Below are positions 29,799-41,297 of a stretch of DNA of 64,000 nucleotides, one piece after another. Source of the DNA: Pseudomonas parakoreensis (GTDB lineage: Bacteria; Pseudomonadota; Gammaproteobacteria; Pseudomonadales; Pseudomonadaceae). Under the pieces are notes generated by a model that saw nothing but the letters and a program-made list of their open reading frames with translations, was not told the origin of the DNA and ran no database searches. Every line of letters begins with the position of its first letter. Within the stretch, counting starts at the first letter, position 1. The DNA lies in the NCBI RefSeq assembly GCF_021602155.1, contig NZ_BQHY01000003.1:1-64000 (forward strand), written 5' to 3'. The translations under genes were made by a program, and so were the position numbers.

Positions 29799-30200
29799 GT
29801 GAGTCAGGACTTCAGTCGGGAAAAGCGTCTGCTTACCCCCCGGCATTTCAAGGCAGTCTTTGACTCCCCTACCGGCAAGGTTCCGGGGAAAAATCTCCTG
29901 CTCCTTGCGCGCAACAACGATCTTGATCACCCCCGTCTCGGGCTGGTTATCGGGAAAAAGAGCGTAAAGCTCTCCGTTGAGCGCAATCGCCTCAAACGTC
30001 TGATGCGCGAATCGTTCCGTCTGCACCAGGATTCTCTGGTCGGCTGGGACATCGTTATCGTCGCGCGCAAAGGTTTGGGCGACGTAGAAAACCCCGAATT
30101 GATTCAGCATTTCGGCAAACTCTGGAAGCGCCTGGCCCGTAACAAGCCAGTTCCAGCAGTCAAAACCGAAACTGTAGGGGTAGACAGTCCAGATGCGTAA
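29799..30200 (+). CDS. rnpA: Ribonuclease P protein component
   Basis: RnpA is the protein partner of the RNase P ribozyme that trims tRNA 5' leaders. The protein starts [18 protein letters not shown] and has the RNA-binding signature [16 protein letters not shown] at about residues 55-70. The GTG at 29799 gives 133 residues, the pseudomonad length, although GGAG stands directly before it, so the exact start is uncertain; the open frame extends upstream into rpmH. The end overlaps yidD by 8 bases. Confidence 0.93.
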   Translation: MSQDFSREKRLLTPRHFKAVFDSPTGKVPGKNLLLLARNNDLDHPRLGLVIGKKSVKLSVERNRLKRLMRESFRLHQDSLVGWDIVIVARKGLGDVENPELIQHFGKLWKRLARNKPVPAVKTETVGVDSPDA

Positions 30201-30438
30201 ACTGGCCCTCGTTCCGATCCAGTTTTATCGCTACGCCATTAGTCCTTTGATGGCCAATCACTGTCGTTTCTACCCCAGTTGTTCTTGCTACGCGTATGAA
30301 GCCATCGAAAATCATGGCCTTCTGCGCGGTGGCTGGCTGACCTTTCGTCGTTTAGGTCGCTGTCATCCGTGGAATCCCGGTGGTTATGACCCGGTTCCAC
30401 CTATCCCTACCTCCCGTTCTTCTTCGATGGCCGAGTAA
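30193..30438 (+). CDS. yidD: Membrane protein insertion efficiency factor YidD
   Basis: YidD is a small membrane-associated protein that assists YidC-dependent insertion. The 81-residue product shows the family pattern [15 protein letters not shown], then [24 protein letters not shown]. The N-terminal amphipathic helix is [15 protein letters not shown]. It overlaps rnpA by 8 bases and ends 2 bases before yidC, so all are co-translated. Confidence 0.96.
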   Translation: MRKLALVPIQFYRYAISPLMANHCRFYPSCSCYAYEAIENHGLLRGGWLTFRRLGRCHPWNPGGYDPVPPIPTSRSSSMAE

Positions 30439-30440
30439 TC

Positions 30441-32123
30441 ATGGATATCAAACGCACGATCCTGATCGTCGCCCTGGCAATCGTGTCCTACGTCATGGTT
30501 CTTAAATGGAACCAGGATTATGGCCAGGCTGCCCTGCCGACTCAGAATGTTGCTTCCAGTACGACTGCATCCGGTTTGCCGGACACCGTTCCTGGCAATA
30601 ACGCTTCCGCCAGTGACGATATTCCGCGTGCCGCCAGCGATACCAGCGCACCTGTGGAAACGCCAGTCGCTGCCAGCAAGGATCTGATCCAGGTCAAAAC
30701 CGACGTGCTCGATCTGGCGATCGATCCACAGGGCGGTGACGTTGCTCAACTGACTTTGCCACTGTATCCACGTCGTCAGGACCGTCCTGATGTGCCGTTT
30801 CAACTGTTCGACAACGGCGGCGAGCGTACTTATCTGGCACAAAGTGGCCTGATCGGCACCAACGGTCCGGACGCAAGCCCGGCCGGTCGTCCGGTTTACG
30901 CTTCGGAGAAGAAAAGTTATCAACTGGCTGACGGTCAGGACCAACTGGTTGTCGACCTGAAGTTCAGCAAGGACGGCGTCAATTACATCAAGCGTTTCAC
31001 TCTGAAACGCGGGCTGTATGACGTGACCGTGACCTACCTTGTGGATAACCAGAGCGCTCAGCCTTGGTCGGGTTCGATGTTCGCCCAGCTGAAGCGCGAT
31101 GCCAGTGCCGACCCTTCGTCGACCACTGCCACCGGCACCGCGACTTACCTGGGCGCTGCCCTATGGACAAGTTCCGAGCCGTACAAGAAAGTGTCCATGA
31201 AAGACATGGACAAAGGTCAGCTGAAGGAAACCGTCACCGGTGGCTGGGTAGCCTGGCTGCAACACTACTTCGTGACTGCGTGGGTTGCGCCGAAAGGCGA
31301 AAACAACATCGTTCAGACGCGTAAAGACAGTAAAGGCAACTACATCATCGGTTACACCGGTCCTTCGCTGACCGCTGCACCGGGTGCGAGAGTTGAAACC
31401 AGCGCCATTCTGTACGCCGGTCCGAAAAGCCAGGCCGTGCTGAAACAGTTGTCCCCAGGTCTGGAACTGACGGTCGACTACGGCATTCTGTGGTTCATCG
31501 CTCAACCGATCTTCTGGCTGCTGCAACACATTCACGCGATTGTGGGTAACTGGGGCTGGTCGATTATCTTCCTGACCATGCTGATCAAAGGGATCTTCTT
31601 CCCATTGTCGGCCGCCAGCTACAAATCGATGGCGCGCATGCGTGCCGTTGCGCCGAAACTGGCTGCATTGAAAGAGCAACATGGCGATGACCGGCAGAAA
31701 ATGTCGCAAGCCATGATGGAGCTGTACAAGAAAGAGAAGATCAATCCGCTGGGCGGCTGCTTGCCGATCCTCGTGCAGATGCCGGTTTTCCTTTCGCTGT
31801 ACTGGGTTCTGCTGGAAAGCGTGGAAATGCGCCAAGCGCCATTCATGCTGTGGATCACTGACCTGTCGATCAAGGATCCGTTCTTCATCCTGCCGATCAT
31901 CATGGGCGCGACCATGTTCATTCAGCAGCGTCTGAACCCGACTCCACCGGATCCGATGCAGGCGAAGGTGATGAAAATGATGCCAATCATCTTCACCTTC
32001 TTCTTCCTGTGGTTCCCGGCTGGTCTGGTGCTGTACTGGGTTGTGAACAACTGCCTGTCGATTGCCCAACAGTGGTACATCACGCGTAAGATCGAAGCGG
32101 CGACGAAAAAAGCCGAGGCGTAA
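30441..32123 (+). CDS. yidC: Membrane protein insertase YidC
   Basis: YidC inserts and folds inner-membrane proteins, among them the ATP synthase c subunit encoded downstream. The N-terminal helix (residues 4-20) is followed by a large periplasmic domain to about 345 and then five core helices (WGWSIIFLTMLIKGIFFP near 370 onward). The conserved GGCLPILVQMPVFLSLYW segment is clear, and the C-terminus is basic. The length of 560 is as expected. Its gene ends the rpmH operon before a stem-loop. Confidence 0.97.
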   Translation: MDIKRTILIVALAIVSYVMVLKWNQDYGQAALPTQNVASSTTASGLPDTVPGNNASASDDIPRAASDTSAPVETPVAASKDLIQVKTDVLDLAIDPQGGDVAQLTLPLYPRRQDRPDVPFQLFDNGGERTYLAQSGLIGTNGPDASPAGRPVYASEKKSYQLADGQDQLVVDLKFSKDGVNYIKRFTLKRGLYDVTVTYLVDNQSAQPWSGSMFAQLKRDASADPSSTTATGTATYLGAALWTSSEPYKKVSMKDMDKGQLKETVTGGWVAWLQHYFVTAWVAPKGENNIVQTRKDSKGNYIIGYTGPSLTAAPGARVETSAILYAGPKSQAVLKQLSPGLELTVDYGILWFIAQPIFWLLQHIHAIVGNWGWSIIFLTMLIKGIFFPLSAASYKSMARMRAVAPKLAALKEQHGDDRQKMSQAMMELYKKEKINPLGGCLPILVQMPVFLSLYWVLLESVEMRQAPFMLWITDLSIKDPFFILPIIMGATMFIQQRLNPTPPDPMQAKVMKMMPIIFTFFFLWFPAGLVLYWVVNNCLSIAQQWYITRKIEAATKKAEA

Positions 32124-32147
32124 CTTACTCTGTGGATAACACCACTC

Positions 32148-32172
32148 AAAACGCCCCCTAGTGGGGCGTTTT
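32148..32172 (+). terminator. Stem-loop terminator after yidC
   Basis: The stem AAAACGCCCC/GGGGCGTTTT with a 5-base loop stands between yidC and mnmE. A DnaA-box word TGTGGATAA lies just before it. Confidence 0.8.
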
Positions 32173-32204
32173 GCTATCTGCCACTTTTGTCTGGATTCCG
32201 GTTT

Positions 32205-33575
32205 ATGAGCGCACCTCGTGAAACCATCGCCGCTGTCGCCACCGCTCAAGGTCGCGGCGGTGTCGGCATCGTCCGTATTTCCGGGCCGTTGGCCAGCGTC
32301 GCAGCCAAAGCCATCAGCGGCCGTGAATTGAAACCGCGTTACGCGCATTACGGTCCGTTTTTCAGTGATGATCAGCAAGTGCTGGACGAAGGACTGGCCC
32401 TGTATTTCCCGGGGCCGAACTCGTTCACCGGCGAAGATGTGCTGGAACTGCAGGGCCACGGCGGCCCGATTGTTCTGGACATGTTGCTCAAGCGTTGCCT
32501 GGATCTGGGTTGCCGTCTGGCCCGCCCCGGTGAATTCAGCGAGCGCGCGTTCCTCAACGACAAACTCGACCTGGCGCAGGCCGAGGCGATTGCCGATCTG
32601 ATCGAAGCCAGTTCTGCACAGGCTGCACGCAATGCCTTGCGCTCGCTGCAGGGAGCGTTTTCCCAGCGTGTGCATAACCTCACCGAACAACTGATCGGCC
32701 TGCGCATCTACGTGGAAGCTGCCATCGACTTTCCGGAAGAGGAAATCGACTTTCTTGCCGATGGCCATGTGTTGAGCATGCTCGACAAGGTACGCGAAGA
32801 GTTATCCACTGTGCTGCGAGAGGCCGGACAGGGTGCCTTGTTGCGCGACGGTATGACCGTGGTGATTGCCGGTCGTCCGAATGCCGGCAAGTCCAGCCTG
32901 TTGAATGCCCTGGCTGGCCGCGAAGCCGCGATCGTGACTGAGATCGCCGGTACCACGCGGGACATTCTGCGCGAACATATCCACATTGATGGCATGCCGT
33001 TGCACGTGGTGGACACCGCCGGTCTGCGCGATACCGATGATCAGGTGGAAAAGATTGGTGTTGAACGAGCGCTGAAGGCGATCACCGAAGCCGACCGGGT
33101 GCTGCTGGTGGTCGATGCCACTGCGCCGGAAGCGGCGGATCCGTTTGCCCTGTGGCCGGAATTCCTCGAAACCCGGCCAGATCCGGCCAAAGTCACCTTG
33201 ATCCGCAACAAGGCTGACCTGACGGGTGAGACGATTGCCCTGGAAGTCAGTGACGATGGCCACGTGACCATCAGCCTCAGCGCCAAATCCGCCGGCGAAG
33301 GTCTGGAATTGCTGCGCGACCACCTCAAGGCCTGCATGGGCTATGAGCAAACCTCGGAAAGCAGCTTCAGTGCCCGTCGCCGCCATCTGGAGGCCCTGCG
33401 CCACGCCAGTGCAGCGCTGGAACATGGTCGTGCACAGCTGACGCTGGCGGGCGCCGGTGAACTGCTGGCCGAAGATTTGCGTCAGGCACAGCACTCACTG
33501 GGCGAAATCACCGGGGCATTCAGCTCCGATGACCTGCTCGGCCGGATCTTTTCCAGCTTCTGCATCGGTAAATAA
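32205..33575 (+). CDS. mnmE: tRNA modification GTPase MnmE
   Basis: MnmE works with MnmG to install the carboxymethylaminomethyl group on wobble uridine 34 of several tRNAs. The N-terminal tetrahydrofolate-binding domain opens with [19 protein letters not shown]. The inserted G domain has G1 GRPNAGKSS at 223-231, then [14 protein letters not shown] and NKADL. The C-terminus ends in the conserved CIGK with the functional cysteine. The ATG at 32205 gives 456 residues; a short upstream extension was rejected. A DnaA-box-rich gap separates it from mnmG. Confidence 0.97.
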   Translation: MSAPRETIAAVATAQGRGGVGIVRISGPLASVAAKAISGRELKPRYAHYGPFFSDDQQVLDEGLALYFPGPNSFTGEDVLELQGHGGPIVLDMLLKRCLDLGCRLARPGEFSERAFLNDKLDLAQAEAIADLIEASSAQAARNALRSLQGAFSQRVHNLTEQLIGLRIYVEAAIDFPEEEIDFLADGHVLSMLDKVREELSTVLREAGQGALLRDGMTVVIAGRPNAGKSSLLNALAGREAAIVTEIAGTTRDILREHIHIDGMPLHVVDTAGLRDTDDQVEKIGVERALKAITEADRVLLVVDATAPEAADPFALWPEFLETRPDPAKVTLIRNKADLTGETIALEVSDDGHVTISLSAKSAGEGLELLRDHLKACMGYEQTSESSFSARRRHLEALRHASAALEHGRAQLTLAGAGELLAEDLRQAQHSLGEITGAFSSDDLLGRIFSSFCIGK

Positions 33576-34126
33576 GCTCTCTGCTGTAACCAGACAGGCC
33601 CATTCGCGGCCTGTCTGCACCCTCATTTCCAATTCCTTTCTCCAGTGCCGGGCAGATTCCCTCTCCCTCAGCGGATTTCCGTCGGCCGTCGTACAGTCGC
33701 TCAGCCGATTTCTGTGGATTAAGCCCTGTGAATAACTGCCACTGAGGGCAGTTGATAACAGGGCTCCAAAACTGGATATAACTGCCTCTGTGGATAACAA
33801 CCCCATTCATCCACAGGCTTAAACCGGTTATCCAAGGGCCTCATTGGCACCTGGTCACAGGGTTTTGAAACGCTGTACATACTGAAATATAAGGCTTGTA
33901 GCGATCTATCCACAGAAAGGATGGTCAGTAAGAATAAACATAAAAACAAAGGTTTTATAAATTTCTCTCTTTTTTATTCTTTTGATCTCGAGTTCTCCAC
34001 AGCTGGTTAAATTTTGTGCAAAGGGTTCTTTAGGAAGGGCGAAGTCCCTATACTTGTCGACCAGGTTCAGAAACCTGATCTCAAACTATTCCTGAATGAC
34101 CTACTTAAGCAGGCACGAGGTGCGTG
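33576..34126. other. AT-rich, DnaA-box-containing region upstream of mnmG (possible second origin-like locus)
   Basis: No gene is seen in these 551 bases. DnaA-box words occur at 33728 (TGTGAATAA), 33789 (TGTGGATAA), 33807 (TCATCCACA) and 33906 (CTATCCACA). An AT-rich block lies at 33945-33985 (TTTATAAATTTCTCTC, then TTTTTTATTC). Two autonomously replicating origin fragments have been described in P. aeruginosa, one near dnaA and one some kilobases away; this could be the counterpart of the second. It also carries the mnmG promoter. Confidence 0.55.
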
Positions 34127-36025
34127 GTGGATTTCCCTTCCCGTTTTGAAGTGATCGTCATCGGCGGCGGTCATGCCGGTACCGAGGCAGCACTGGCCTC
34201 AGCACGTATGGGGGCAAAAACCCTGTTGCTGACGCATAACGTGGAAACCCTCGGTGCCATGAGCTGCAACCCGGCCATCGGTGGCATTGGCAAAAGCCAT
34301 CTGGTCAAGGAAATCGATGCCCTCGGCGGCGCGATGGCCGTGGCTACCGACCTGGGTGGCATCCAGTTTCGCGTGTTGAACAGCCGTAAAGGCCCGGCCG
34401 TGCGTGCGACCCGTGCCCAGGCGGACCGGATTCTGTACAAGGCCGCTGTCCGCGAAATCCTGGAAAACCAGCCGAACCTGTGGATATTTCAACAGGCTGC
34501 TGACGACTTGATCGTCGAGCAGGAACAAGTGCGTGGTGTGGTCACACAAATGGGTCTGCGCTTCTTCGCCGATTCCGTGGTACTGACCACCGGAACGTTC
34601 CTCGGTGGACTTATCCACATTGGTTTGCAGAACTTCTCCGGCGGTCGTGCAGGTGATCCGCCATCGATTGCCCTCGCACATCGTCTGCGTGAACTGCCGC
34701 TGCGTGTCGGTCGCCTGAAAACCGGTACGCCACCGCGTATCGATGGCAAGTCTGTGGATTTCTCGGTGATGACCGAGCAACCAGGCGATACGCCGATCCC
34801 GGTGATGTCGTTCATGGGCAACAAGGAACAGCATCCACGCCAGGTCAGTTGCTGGATTACTCACACCAACGCCCGCACCCACGAAATCATTGCGGCGAAC
34901 CTCGACCGTTCGCCGATGTATTCCGCTGCCGGCGAGATCGAGGGCGTCGGCCCGCGTTACTGCCCATCGATCGAAGACAAGATTCATCGCTTTGCCGACA
35001 AGGAAAGCCATCAGGTGTTCATCGAGCCGGAAGGCCTGACCACCCATGAGCTGTACCCGAACGGGATATCCACAAGCTTGCCGTTCGACGTGCAATTGCA
35101 GATCGTGCAATCGATTCGCGGCATGGAAAACGCACACATCGTGCGTCCGGGTTATGCGATCGAGTACGACTACTTCGATCCGCGCGACCTGAAGTACAGC
35201 CTGGAAACCAAAGTCATCGGCGGTCTGTTCTTCGCCGGGCAAATCAACGGCACCACCGGTTACGAAGAAGCCGGTGCGCAAGGTTTGCTCGCCGGGGCCA
35301 ACGCTGCGCTGCGCGCCAAGGGCAAAGAAGCCTGGTGCCCGCGCCGCGATGAGGCGTACATCGGCGTACTGGTCGACGACCTGATCACCCTCGGTACCCA
35401 AGAGCCGTACCGCATGTTCACTTCCCGTGCCGAGTATCGCCTGATCCTGCGTGAAGACAACGCCGACCTGCGTCTGACCGAAAAAGGCCGCGAACTGGGT
35501 CTGGTCGATGACGCGCGTTGGGCGGCGTTCTGCAAGAAGCGCGAAAACATCGAACTGGAAGAGCAGCGCCTGAAAAGCACCTGGGTTCGCCCGGGCACGC
35601 AGCAGGGCGATGCGATTGCGGAAAAATTCGGCACACCGCTGACTCACGAATACAACTTGCTCAACCTCTTGAGCCGTCCGGAAATCGACTACGCTGGTCT
35701 GGTCGAAGTGACCGGGCAGGGCGCCGAAGATCCACAGGTCGCCGAACAGGTTGAAATCAAGACCAAATACGCCGGTTACATCGACCGTCAACAGGACGAA
35801 ATCGCCCGTCTGCGCGCCAGTGAAGACACGAAACTGCCTGTGGATATCGATTACACCAACATTTCCGGTCTCTCCAAGGAGATCCAGAGCAAGCTCGGTG
35901 CGACGCGTCCGGAGACGCTCGGCCAGGCTTCGCGGATTCCGGGCGTGACCCCGGCAGCGATTTCGCTGTTGATGATTCATTTGAAAAAACGCGGCGCGGG
36001 CCGTCAGTTGGAGCAAAGCGCTTGA
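34127..36025 (+). CDS. mnmG: tRNA U34 modification enzyme MnmG (GidA)
   Basis: MnmG is the FAD-dependent partner of MnmE in tRNA wobble uridine modification. The N-terminus has the Rossmann motif [11 protein letters not shown] followed by [20 protein letters not shown], which carries a conserved cysteine. The protein ends near 632 residues with the helical MnmE-binding part. Two consecutive GTG codons occur; the second (34127) was chosen because the GAGG ribosome site lies 6 bases before it and relatives start MDFPSRF. The stop overlaps the rsmG start. Confidence 0.96.
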   Translation: MDFPSRFEVIVIGGGHAGTEAALASARMGAKTLLLTHNVETLGAMSCNPAIGGIGKSHLVKEIDALGGAMAVATDLGGIQFRVLNSRKGPAVRATRAQADRILYKAAVREILENQPNLWIFQQAADDLIVEQEQVRGVVTQMGLRFFADSVVLTTGTFLGGLIHIGLQNFSGGRAGDPPSIALAHRLRELPLRVGRLKTGTPPRIDGKSVDFSVMTEQPGDTPIPVMSFMGNKEQHPRQVSCWITHTNARTHEIIAANLDRSPMYSAAGEIEGVGPRYCPSIEDKIHRFADKESHQVFIEPEGLTTHELYPNGISTSLPFDVQLQIVQSIRGMENAHIVRPGYAIEYDYFDPRDLKYSLETKVIGGLFFAGQINGTTGYEEAGAQGLLAGANAALRAKGKEAWCPRRDEAYIGVLVDDLITLGTQEPYRMFTSRAEYRLILREDNADLRLTEKGRELGLVDDARWAAFCKKRENIELEEQRLKSTWVRPGTQQGDAIAEKFGTPLTHEYNLLNLLSRPEIDYAGLVEVTGQGAEDPQVAEQVEIKTKYAGYIDRQQDEIARLRASEDTKLPVDIDYTNISGLSKEIQSKLGATRPETLGQASRIPGVTPAAISLLMIHLKKRGAGRQLEQSA

Positions 36026-36666
36026 GTTCTAAGGTCACTTCGCAACACGCCGAAGAGTTATCCACAGGAGCCCGCGCGCTCGGTGTCAATCTCAGTGCAG
36101 CCCAGCACGAATTGCTGCTGGGTTACCTGGCCCTGTTGATCAAATGGAACCAGGCCTACAACCTGACTGCAGTGCGCGACCCGGACGAGATGGTCTCGCG
36201 GCATCTGCTCGACAGTCTGAGCGTGATGTCGTTTATCGAAGACGGTCGCTGGCTCGACGTCGGCAGCGGCGGCGGCATGCCGGGGATCCCGTTGGCGATC
36301 CTGTATCCGGACTCGCAAGTGACTTGTCTGGACAGTAACGGCAAGAAAACCCGCTTCCTGACTCAGGTCAAACTCGAACTCAAACTGGATAACCTGCAAG
36401 TTATCCACAGTCGTGTCGAAGCTTTCCAGCCTGCTCAGCCATTTAACGGGATCATCTCCCGGGCGTTCAGCAGCATGGAGAACTTCACCAACTGGACTCG
36501 CCATCTGGGCGATGCCGACACGCGCTGGCTGGCAATGAAGGGCGTTCATCCGGCCGATGAGCTGGTAGCATTGCCGGCAGACTTCAAACTCGATAGCGAA
36601 CACGCCCTGGCCGTCCCCGGTTGCCAAGGCCAACGCCATCTGCTGATACTGCGCCGCACGGCATGA
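36022..36666 (+). CDS. rsmG: 16S rRNA (guanine-527 N7) methyltransferase RsmG
   Basis: RsmG (GidB) methylates G527 of 16S rRNA using S-adenosylmethionine; loss gives low-level streptomycin resistance. The SAM site is [16 protein letters not shown] near residues 77-92. The region [20 protein letters not shown] is diagnostic. The start is a TTG at 36022 overlapping the mnmG stop, giving 214 residues, with GGAG upstream. A DnaA-box word falls inside the coding sequence at 36058. parA follows by 18 bases. Confidence 0.96.
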   Translation: MSSKVTSQHAEELSTGARALGVNLSAAQHELLLGYLALLIKWNQAYNLTAVRDPDEMVSRHLLDSLSVMSFIEDGRWLDVGSGGGMPGIPLAILYPDSQVTCLDSNGKKTRFLTQVKLELKLDNLQVIHSRVEAFQPAQPFNGIISRAFSSMENFTNWTRHLGDADTRWLAMKGVHPADELVALPADFKLDSEHALAVPGCQGQRHLLILRRTA

Positions 36667-36684
36667 TTGGGAACACAAGCAAGA

Positions 36685-37482
36685 ATGGCTAAGGTATTCG
36701 CGATAGCGAACCAGAAGGGTGGTGTGGGCAAAACCACCACCTGTATCAACCTCGCAGCATCCCTGGTCGCGACCAAGCGCCGGGTGTTGTTGATCGATCT
36801 CGATCCACAGGGCAACGCCACCATGGGTAGCGGTGTGGATAAACATGGCCTGGAAAACTCGGTCTACGACCTGCTGATCGGCGAATGCGATCTGGCCCAG
36901 GCCATGCACTTCTCGGAACATGGCGGTTATCAACTGCTGCCGGCCAACCGGGATCTGACGGCGGCCGAAGTGGTGCTGCTGGAGATGCAGATGAAGGAAA
37001 GCCGTCTGCGCAGCGCGCTGGCGCCGATCCGTGAAAACTACGATTACATTTTGATCGACTGCCCGCCGTCGCTGTCGATGCTCACCCTGAACGCACTGGT
37101 CGCTGCTGACGGGGTGATTATCCCCATGCAGTGCGAATATTTTGCGCTCGAAGGCTTGAGCGACCTTGTGGATAACATCAAGCGCATCGCCGAACTGCTG
37201 AACCCCAACCTCAAGGTCGAAGGTTTGCTGCGCACCATGTACGACCCGCGGCTGAGTCTGATGAACGATGTTTCGGCGCAGCTCAAGGAACACTTTGGCG
37301 AACAGCTGTACGACACAGTGATCCCGCGCAACATCCGTCTGGCCGAAGCGCCGAGCTACGGTATGCCGGCACTGGCCTACGACAAGCAATCGCGCGGCGC
37401 GCTGGCCTATCTGGCCCTGGCGGGCGAAATGGTTCGCCGTCAGCGCAAAAATTCACGCATCGCCACTGCCCAGCCAACTTAA
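36685..37482 (+). CDS. parA: Chromosome-partitioning ATPase ParA (Soj)
   Basis: ParA is a deviant-Walker ATPase that binds DNA non-specifically and moves ParB-parS complexes. The deviant Walker A KGGVGKTTT lies at residues 11-19, with DLDPQGNAT and the DCPPSLSML motif following. At 265 residues, without an N-terminal HTH, it belongs to the chromosomal Soj type. The ATG at 36685 was chosen over an open start 18 bases earlier because MAKVFAIANQKGG is the family start. It is followed 9 bp later by parB. Confidence 0.97.
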   Translation: MAKVFAIANQKGGVGKTTTCINLAASLVATKRRVLLIDLDPQGNATMGSGVDKHGLENSVYDLLIGECDLAQAMHFSEHGGYQLLPANRDLTAAEVVLLEMQMKESRLRSALAPIRENYDYILIDCPPSLSMLTLNALVAADGVIIPMQCEYFALEGLSDLVDNIKRIAELLNPNLKVEGLLRTMYDPRLSLMNDVSAQLKEHFGEQLYDTVIPRNIRLAEAPSYGMPALAYDKQSRGALAYLALAGEMVRRQRKNSRIATAQPT

Positions 37483-37491
37483 GGAATCCCC

Positions 37492-38364
37492 ATGGCCGTC
37501 AAGAAACGAGGTCTCGGACGTGGACTGGATGCACTGCTGAGTGGTCCGACCGTCAGCGCGCTGGAAGAACAGGCGGCGCAGGCCGATACCCGTGAACTGC
37601 AACACCTGCCTCTGGATCTGCTGCAGCGCGGCAAATACCAGCCACGCCGCGACATGGACCCGCAGGCACTGGAAGAGCTGGCGTCGTCGATCAAGGCGCA
37701 AGGCGTGATGCAGCCGATCGTGGTGCGCCCGATTGGCGGCGGCCGCTTCGAAATCATCGCCGGTGAACGCCGCTGGCGCGCCAGCCAGCAGGCCGGCCAG
37801 GAAACCATCCCGGCGATGGTCCGTGATGTGCCGGATGAAACCGCGATCGCCATTGCGCTGATCGAGAACATCCAGCGTGAAGACCTGAACCCGATCGAAG
37901 AAGCCGTCGCCTTGCAGCGTCTGCAGCAGGAATTCCAGCTCACACAACAACAGGTGGCCGAGGCTGTGGGTAAGTCCCGCGTGACTGTGGCTAACCTGTT
38001 GCGACTTATTGCACTGCCGGAAGTCATCAAGACCATGCTGTCCCACGGTGACCTGGAAATGGGTCATGCCCGTGCTTTGCTCGGTCTGCCGGACAATCAG
38101 CAGGTGGAAGGGGCGCGACATGTTGTCGCACGCGGCCTGACTGTGCGCCAAACTGAGGCACTGGTTCGCCAGTGGTTGAGTGGCAAACCGGAGCCTGTGG
38201 AAGCGCCCAAACCCGACCCGGATATCGCCCGGCTCGAACAGCGTCTGGCCGAGCGCCTAGGCTCTGCGGTGCAGATCCGCCACGGGAAGAAGGGAAAAGG
38301 TCAGTTGGTGATCGGTTACAACTCCCTCGATGAGCTTCAAGGTGTGCTCGCACACATCCGCTGA
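37492..38364 (+). CDS. parB: Chromosome-partitioning CTPase/DNA-binding protein ParB
   Basis: ParB binds parS and spreads as a CTP-dependent clamp. The N-terminal motif KKRGLGRGLDALL binds ParA. The CTP-binding patch GERRWRA is at 91-97 with ENIQREDLNP at 125-134. The parS-recognising HTH spans about 150-172, and the C-terminal dimerisation domain ends at 290. Its target sites are the parS palindromes in recF. The gene follows parA by 9 bp and closes the mnmG-rsmG-parA-parB cluster. Confidence 0.97.
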   Translation: MAVKKRGLGRGLDALLSGPTVSALEEQAAQADTRELQHLPLDLLQRGKYQPRRDMDPQALEELASSIKAQGVMQPIVVRPIGGGRFEIIAGERRWRASQQAGQETIPAMVRDVPDETAIAIALIENIQREDLNPIEEAVALQRLQQEFQLTQQQVAEAVGKSRVTVANLLRLIALPEVIKTMLSHGDLEMGHARALLGLPDNQQVEGARHVVARGLTVRQTEALVRQWLSGKPEPVEAPKPDPDIARLEQRLAERLGSAVQIRHGKKGKGQLVIGYNSLDELQGVLAHIR

Positions 38365-38512
38365 AACATTTCCTCATGTAGCGCGCAGTCGGAAATCACT
38401 ACCTGACAGTTGAATAGGGGCAGAACCGCCCCTATACTCTGCGCGCATTTTGTCGGCACAAATTATGCCAAGTTATTGAATTTCGGCAGCCGGCCATTGG
38501 AGAGCAAACGTG
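38365..38512. promoter_or_regulatory. parB/atpI intergenic region with stem-loop
   Basis: A stem ATAGGGGC/GCCCCTAT lies at 38414-38435 without a T-run. The atp operon promoter is expected here, but I could not fix its elements with confidence. Confidence 0.4.
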
Positions 38513-39806
<1,294 letters not shown>

Positions 39807-39831
39807 GAGCAGCCTCGGCTGATCTGATGTC

Positions 39832-39853
39832 CCTCCCGGTCAAACGGGAGGGG
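39832..39853 (+). other. Intercistronic stem-loop atpB-atpE
   Basis: CCCTCCCG/CGGGAGGG with a 6-base loop and no T-run. It may stabilise or process the mRNA so that atpE is made in excess, as the c-ring needs. Confidence 0.6.
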
Positions 39854-39924
39854 GCTCTTAACCGGGCCTCTGAAACGATTTGTTTTACCGCTTTAATCTA
39901 AAAAACCTAAACCATACGACGTAA

Positions 39925-40197
<273 letters not shown>

Positions 40198-40256
40198 TTA
40201 CCCGGATTCTTCCGAGTAATTTGATGTGATGGACAACGTAACTGCGAGGTGTTGGC

Positions 40257-40727
40257 GTGAACATTAATGCGACCCTGATTGGCCAGTCCGTTGCGTTCCT
40301 GATTTTTGTACTGTTCTGCATGAAGTTCGTATGGCCTCCGGTCATTGCGGCACTGCACGAACGTCAAAAGAAGATCGCTGATGGTCTGGACGCTGCCAGC
40401 CGAGCAGCTCGCGACCTGGAGTTGGCCCAAGAGAAAGCGGGTCAGCAACTGCGCGAAGCGAAAGCTCAGGCAGCTGAAATCATCGAGCAAGCCAAGAAAC
40501 GCGGTAACCAGATCGTTGAAGAGGCTGTTGAAAAAGCCCGTATCGACGCTGACCGTGTGAAGGTTCAGGCTCAAGCCGAGATCGAACAGGAACTGAACAG
40601 TGTCAAAGACAAGCTGCGCGCCCAAGTGGGCTTGCTGGCTGTCGGCGGCGCCGAGAAGATCCTGGGTGCCACAATCGATCAAAACGCGCACGCAGAGCTG
40701 GTTAACCAACTGGCTGCTGAAATCTAA
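40257..40727 (+). CDS. atpF: F0F1 ATP synthase subunit b
   Basis: Subunit b is the peripheral stalk: an N-terminal membrane helix (residues 5-25, [17 protein letters not shown]) and a long charged coiled coil rich in Ala, Glu and Lys up to residue 156. The start is GTG at 40257 with GAGG upstream. It lies between atpE and atpH in standard operon order. Confidence 0.97.
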   Translation: MNINATLIGQSVAFLIFVLFCMKFVWPPVIAALHERQKKIADGLDAASRAARDLELAQEKAGQQLREAKAQAAEIIEQAKKRGNQIVEEAVEKARIDADRVKVQAQAEIEQELNSVKDKLRAQVGLLAVGGAEKILGATIDQNAHAELVNQLAAEI

Positions 40728-40739
40728 GCGAGGGCGATC

Positions 40740-41276
40740 ATGGCAGAACTGACCACGTTGGCCCGACCTTACGCTAAGGCGGCCTTCGAGCACGCTCAGG
40801 CCCACCAGCAACTGGCCAATTGGTCAGCCATGCTCGGCCTGGCAGCAGCGGTGTCGCAAGACGACACCATGCAGCGCGTGCTCAAGGCCCCGCGACTGAC
40901 GAGCGCAGAAAAGGCCGCCACGTTCATTGACGTGTGCGGCGACAAGTTCGATGCCAAGGCACAGAATTTCATCAATGTCGTTGCCGAAAACGACCGTCTC
41001 CCGCTTCTGCCGGAGATCGCCGCTCTTTTCGACCTGTACAAGGCCGAACAAGAGAAATCGGTAGACGTTGAAGTGACCAGTGCTTTTGCATTGAACCAAG
41101 AACAGCAAGACAAACTCGCCAAGGTTCTCAGTGCACGACTCAACCGGGAAGTGCGCCTGCAAGTTGCGGAGGATGCTGCCCTTATAGGTGGTGTCGTTAT
41201 CCGCGCCGGCGACCTGGTTATCGATGGCTCGATTCGCGGCAAAATCGCGAAACTTGCCGAAGCATTGAAATCTTGA
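40740..41276 (+). CDS. atpH: F0F1 ATP synthase subunit delta
   Basis: Delta connects the peripheral stalk to the top of F1. The 178-residue protein opens with [14 protein letters not shown] and ends with the conserved [15 protein letters not shown]. Its gene follows atpF by 12 bp with GAGGGCG as ribosome site and precedes atpA by 21 bp. Confidence 0.97.
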   Translation: MAELTTLARPYAKAAFEHAQAHQQLANWSAMLGLAAAVSQDDTMQRVLKAPRLTSAEKAATFIDVCGDKFDAKAQNFINVVAENDRLPLLPEIAALFDLYKAEQEKSVDVEVTSAFALNQEQQDKLAKVLSARLNREVRLQVAEDAALIGGVVIRAGDLVIDGSIRGKIAKLAEALKS

Positions 41277-41297
41277 GTTTGAAGGGGCAGCAGAGCA

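Noticed and set aside
34199-36016. Long minus-strand frame opposite mnmG
   Set aside because: Shadow of mnmG caused by codon bias; the product has low-complexity His/Gln/Val-rich character.
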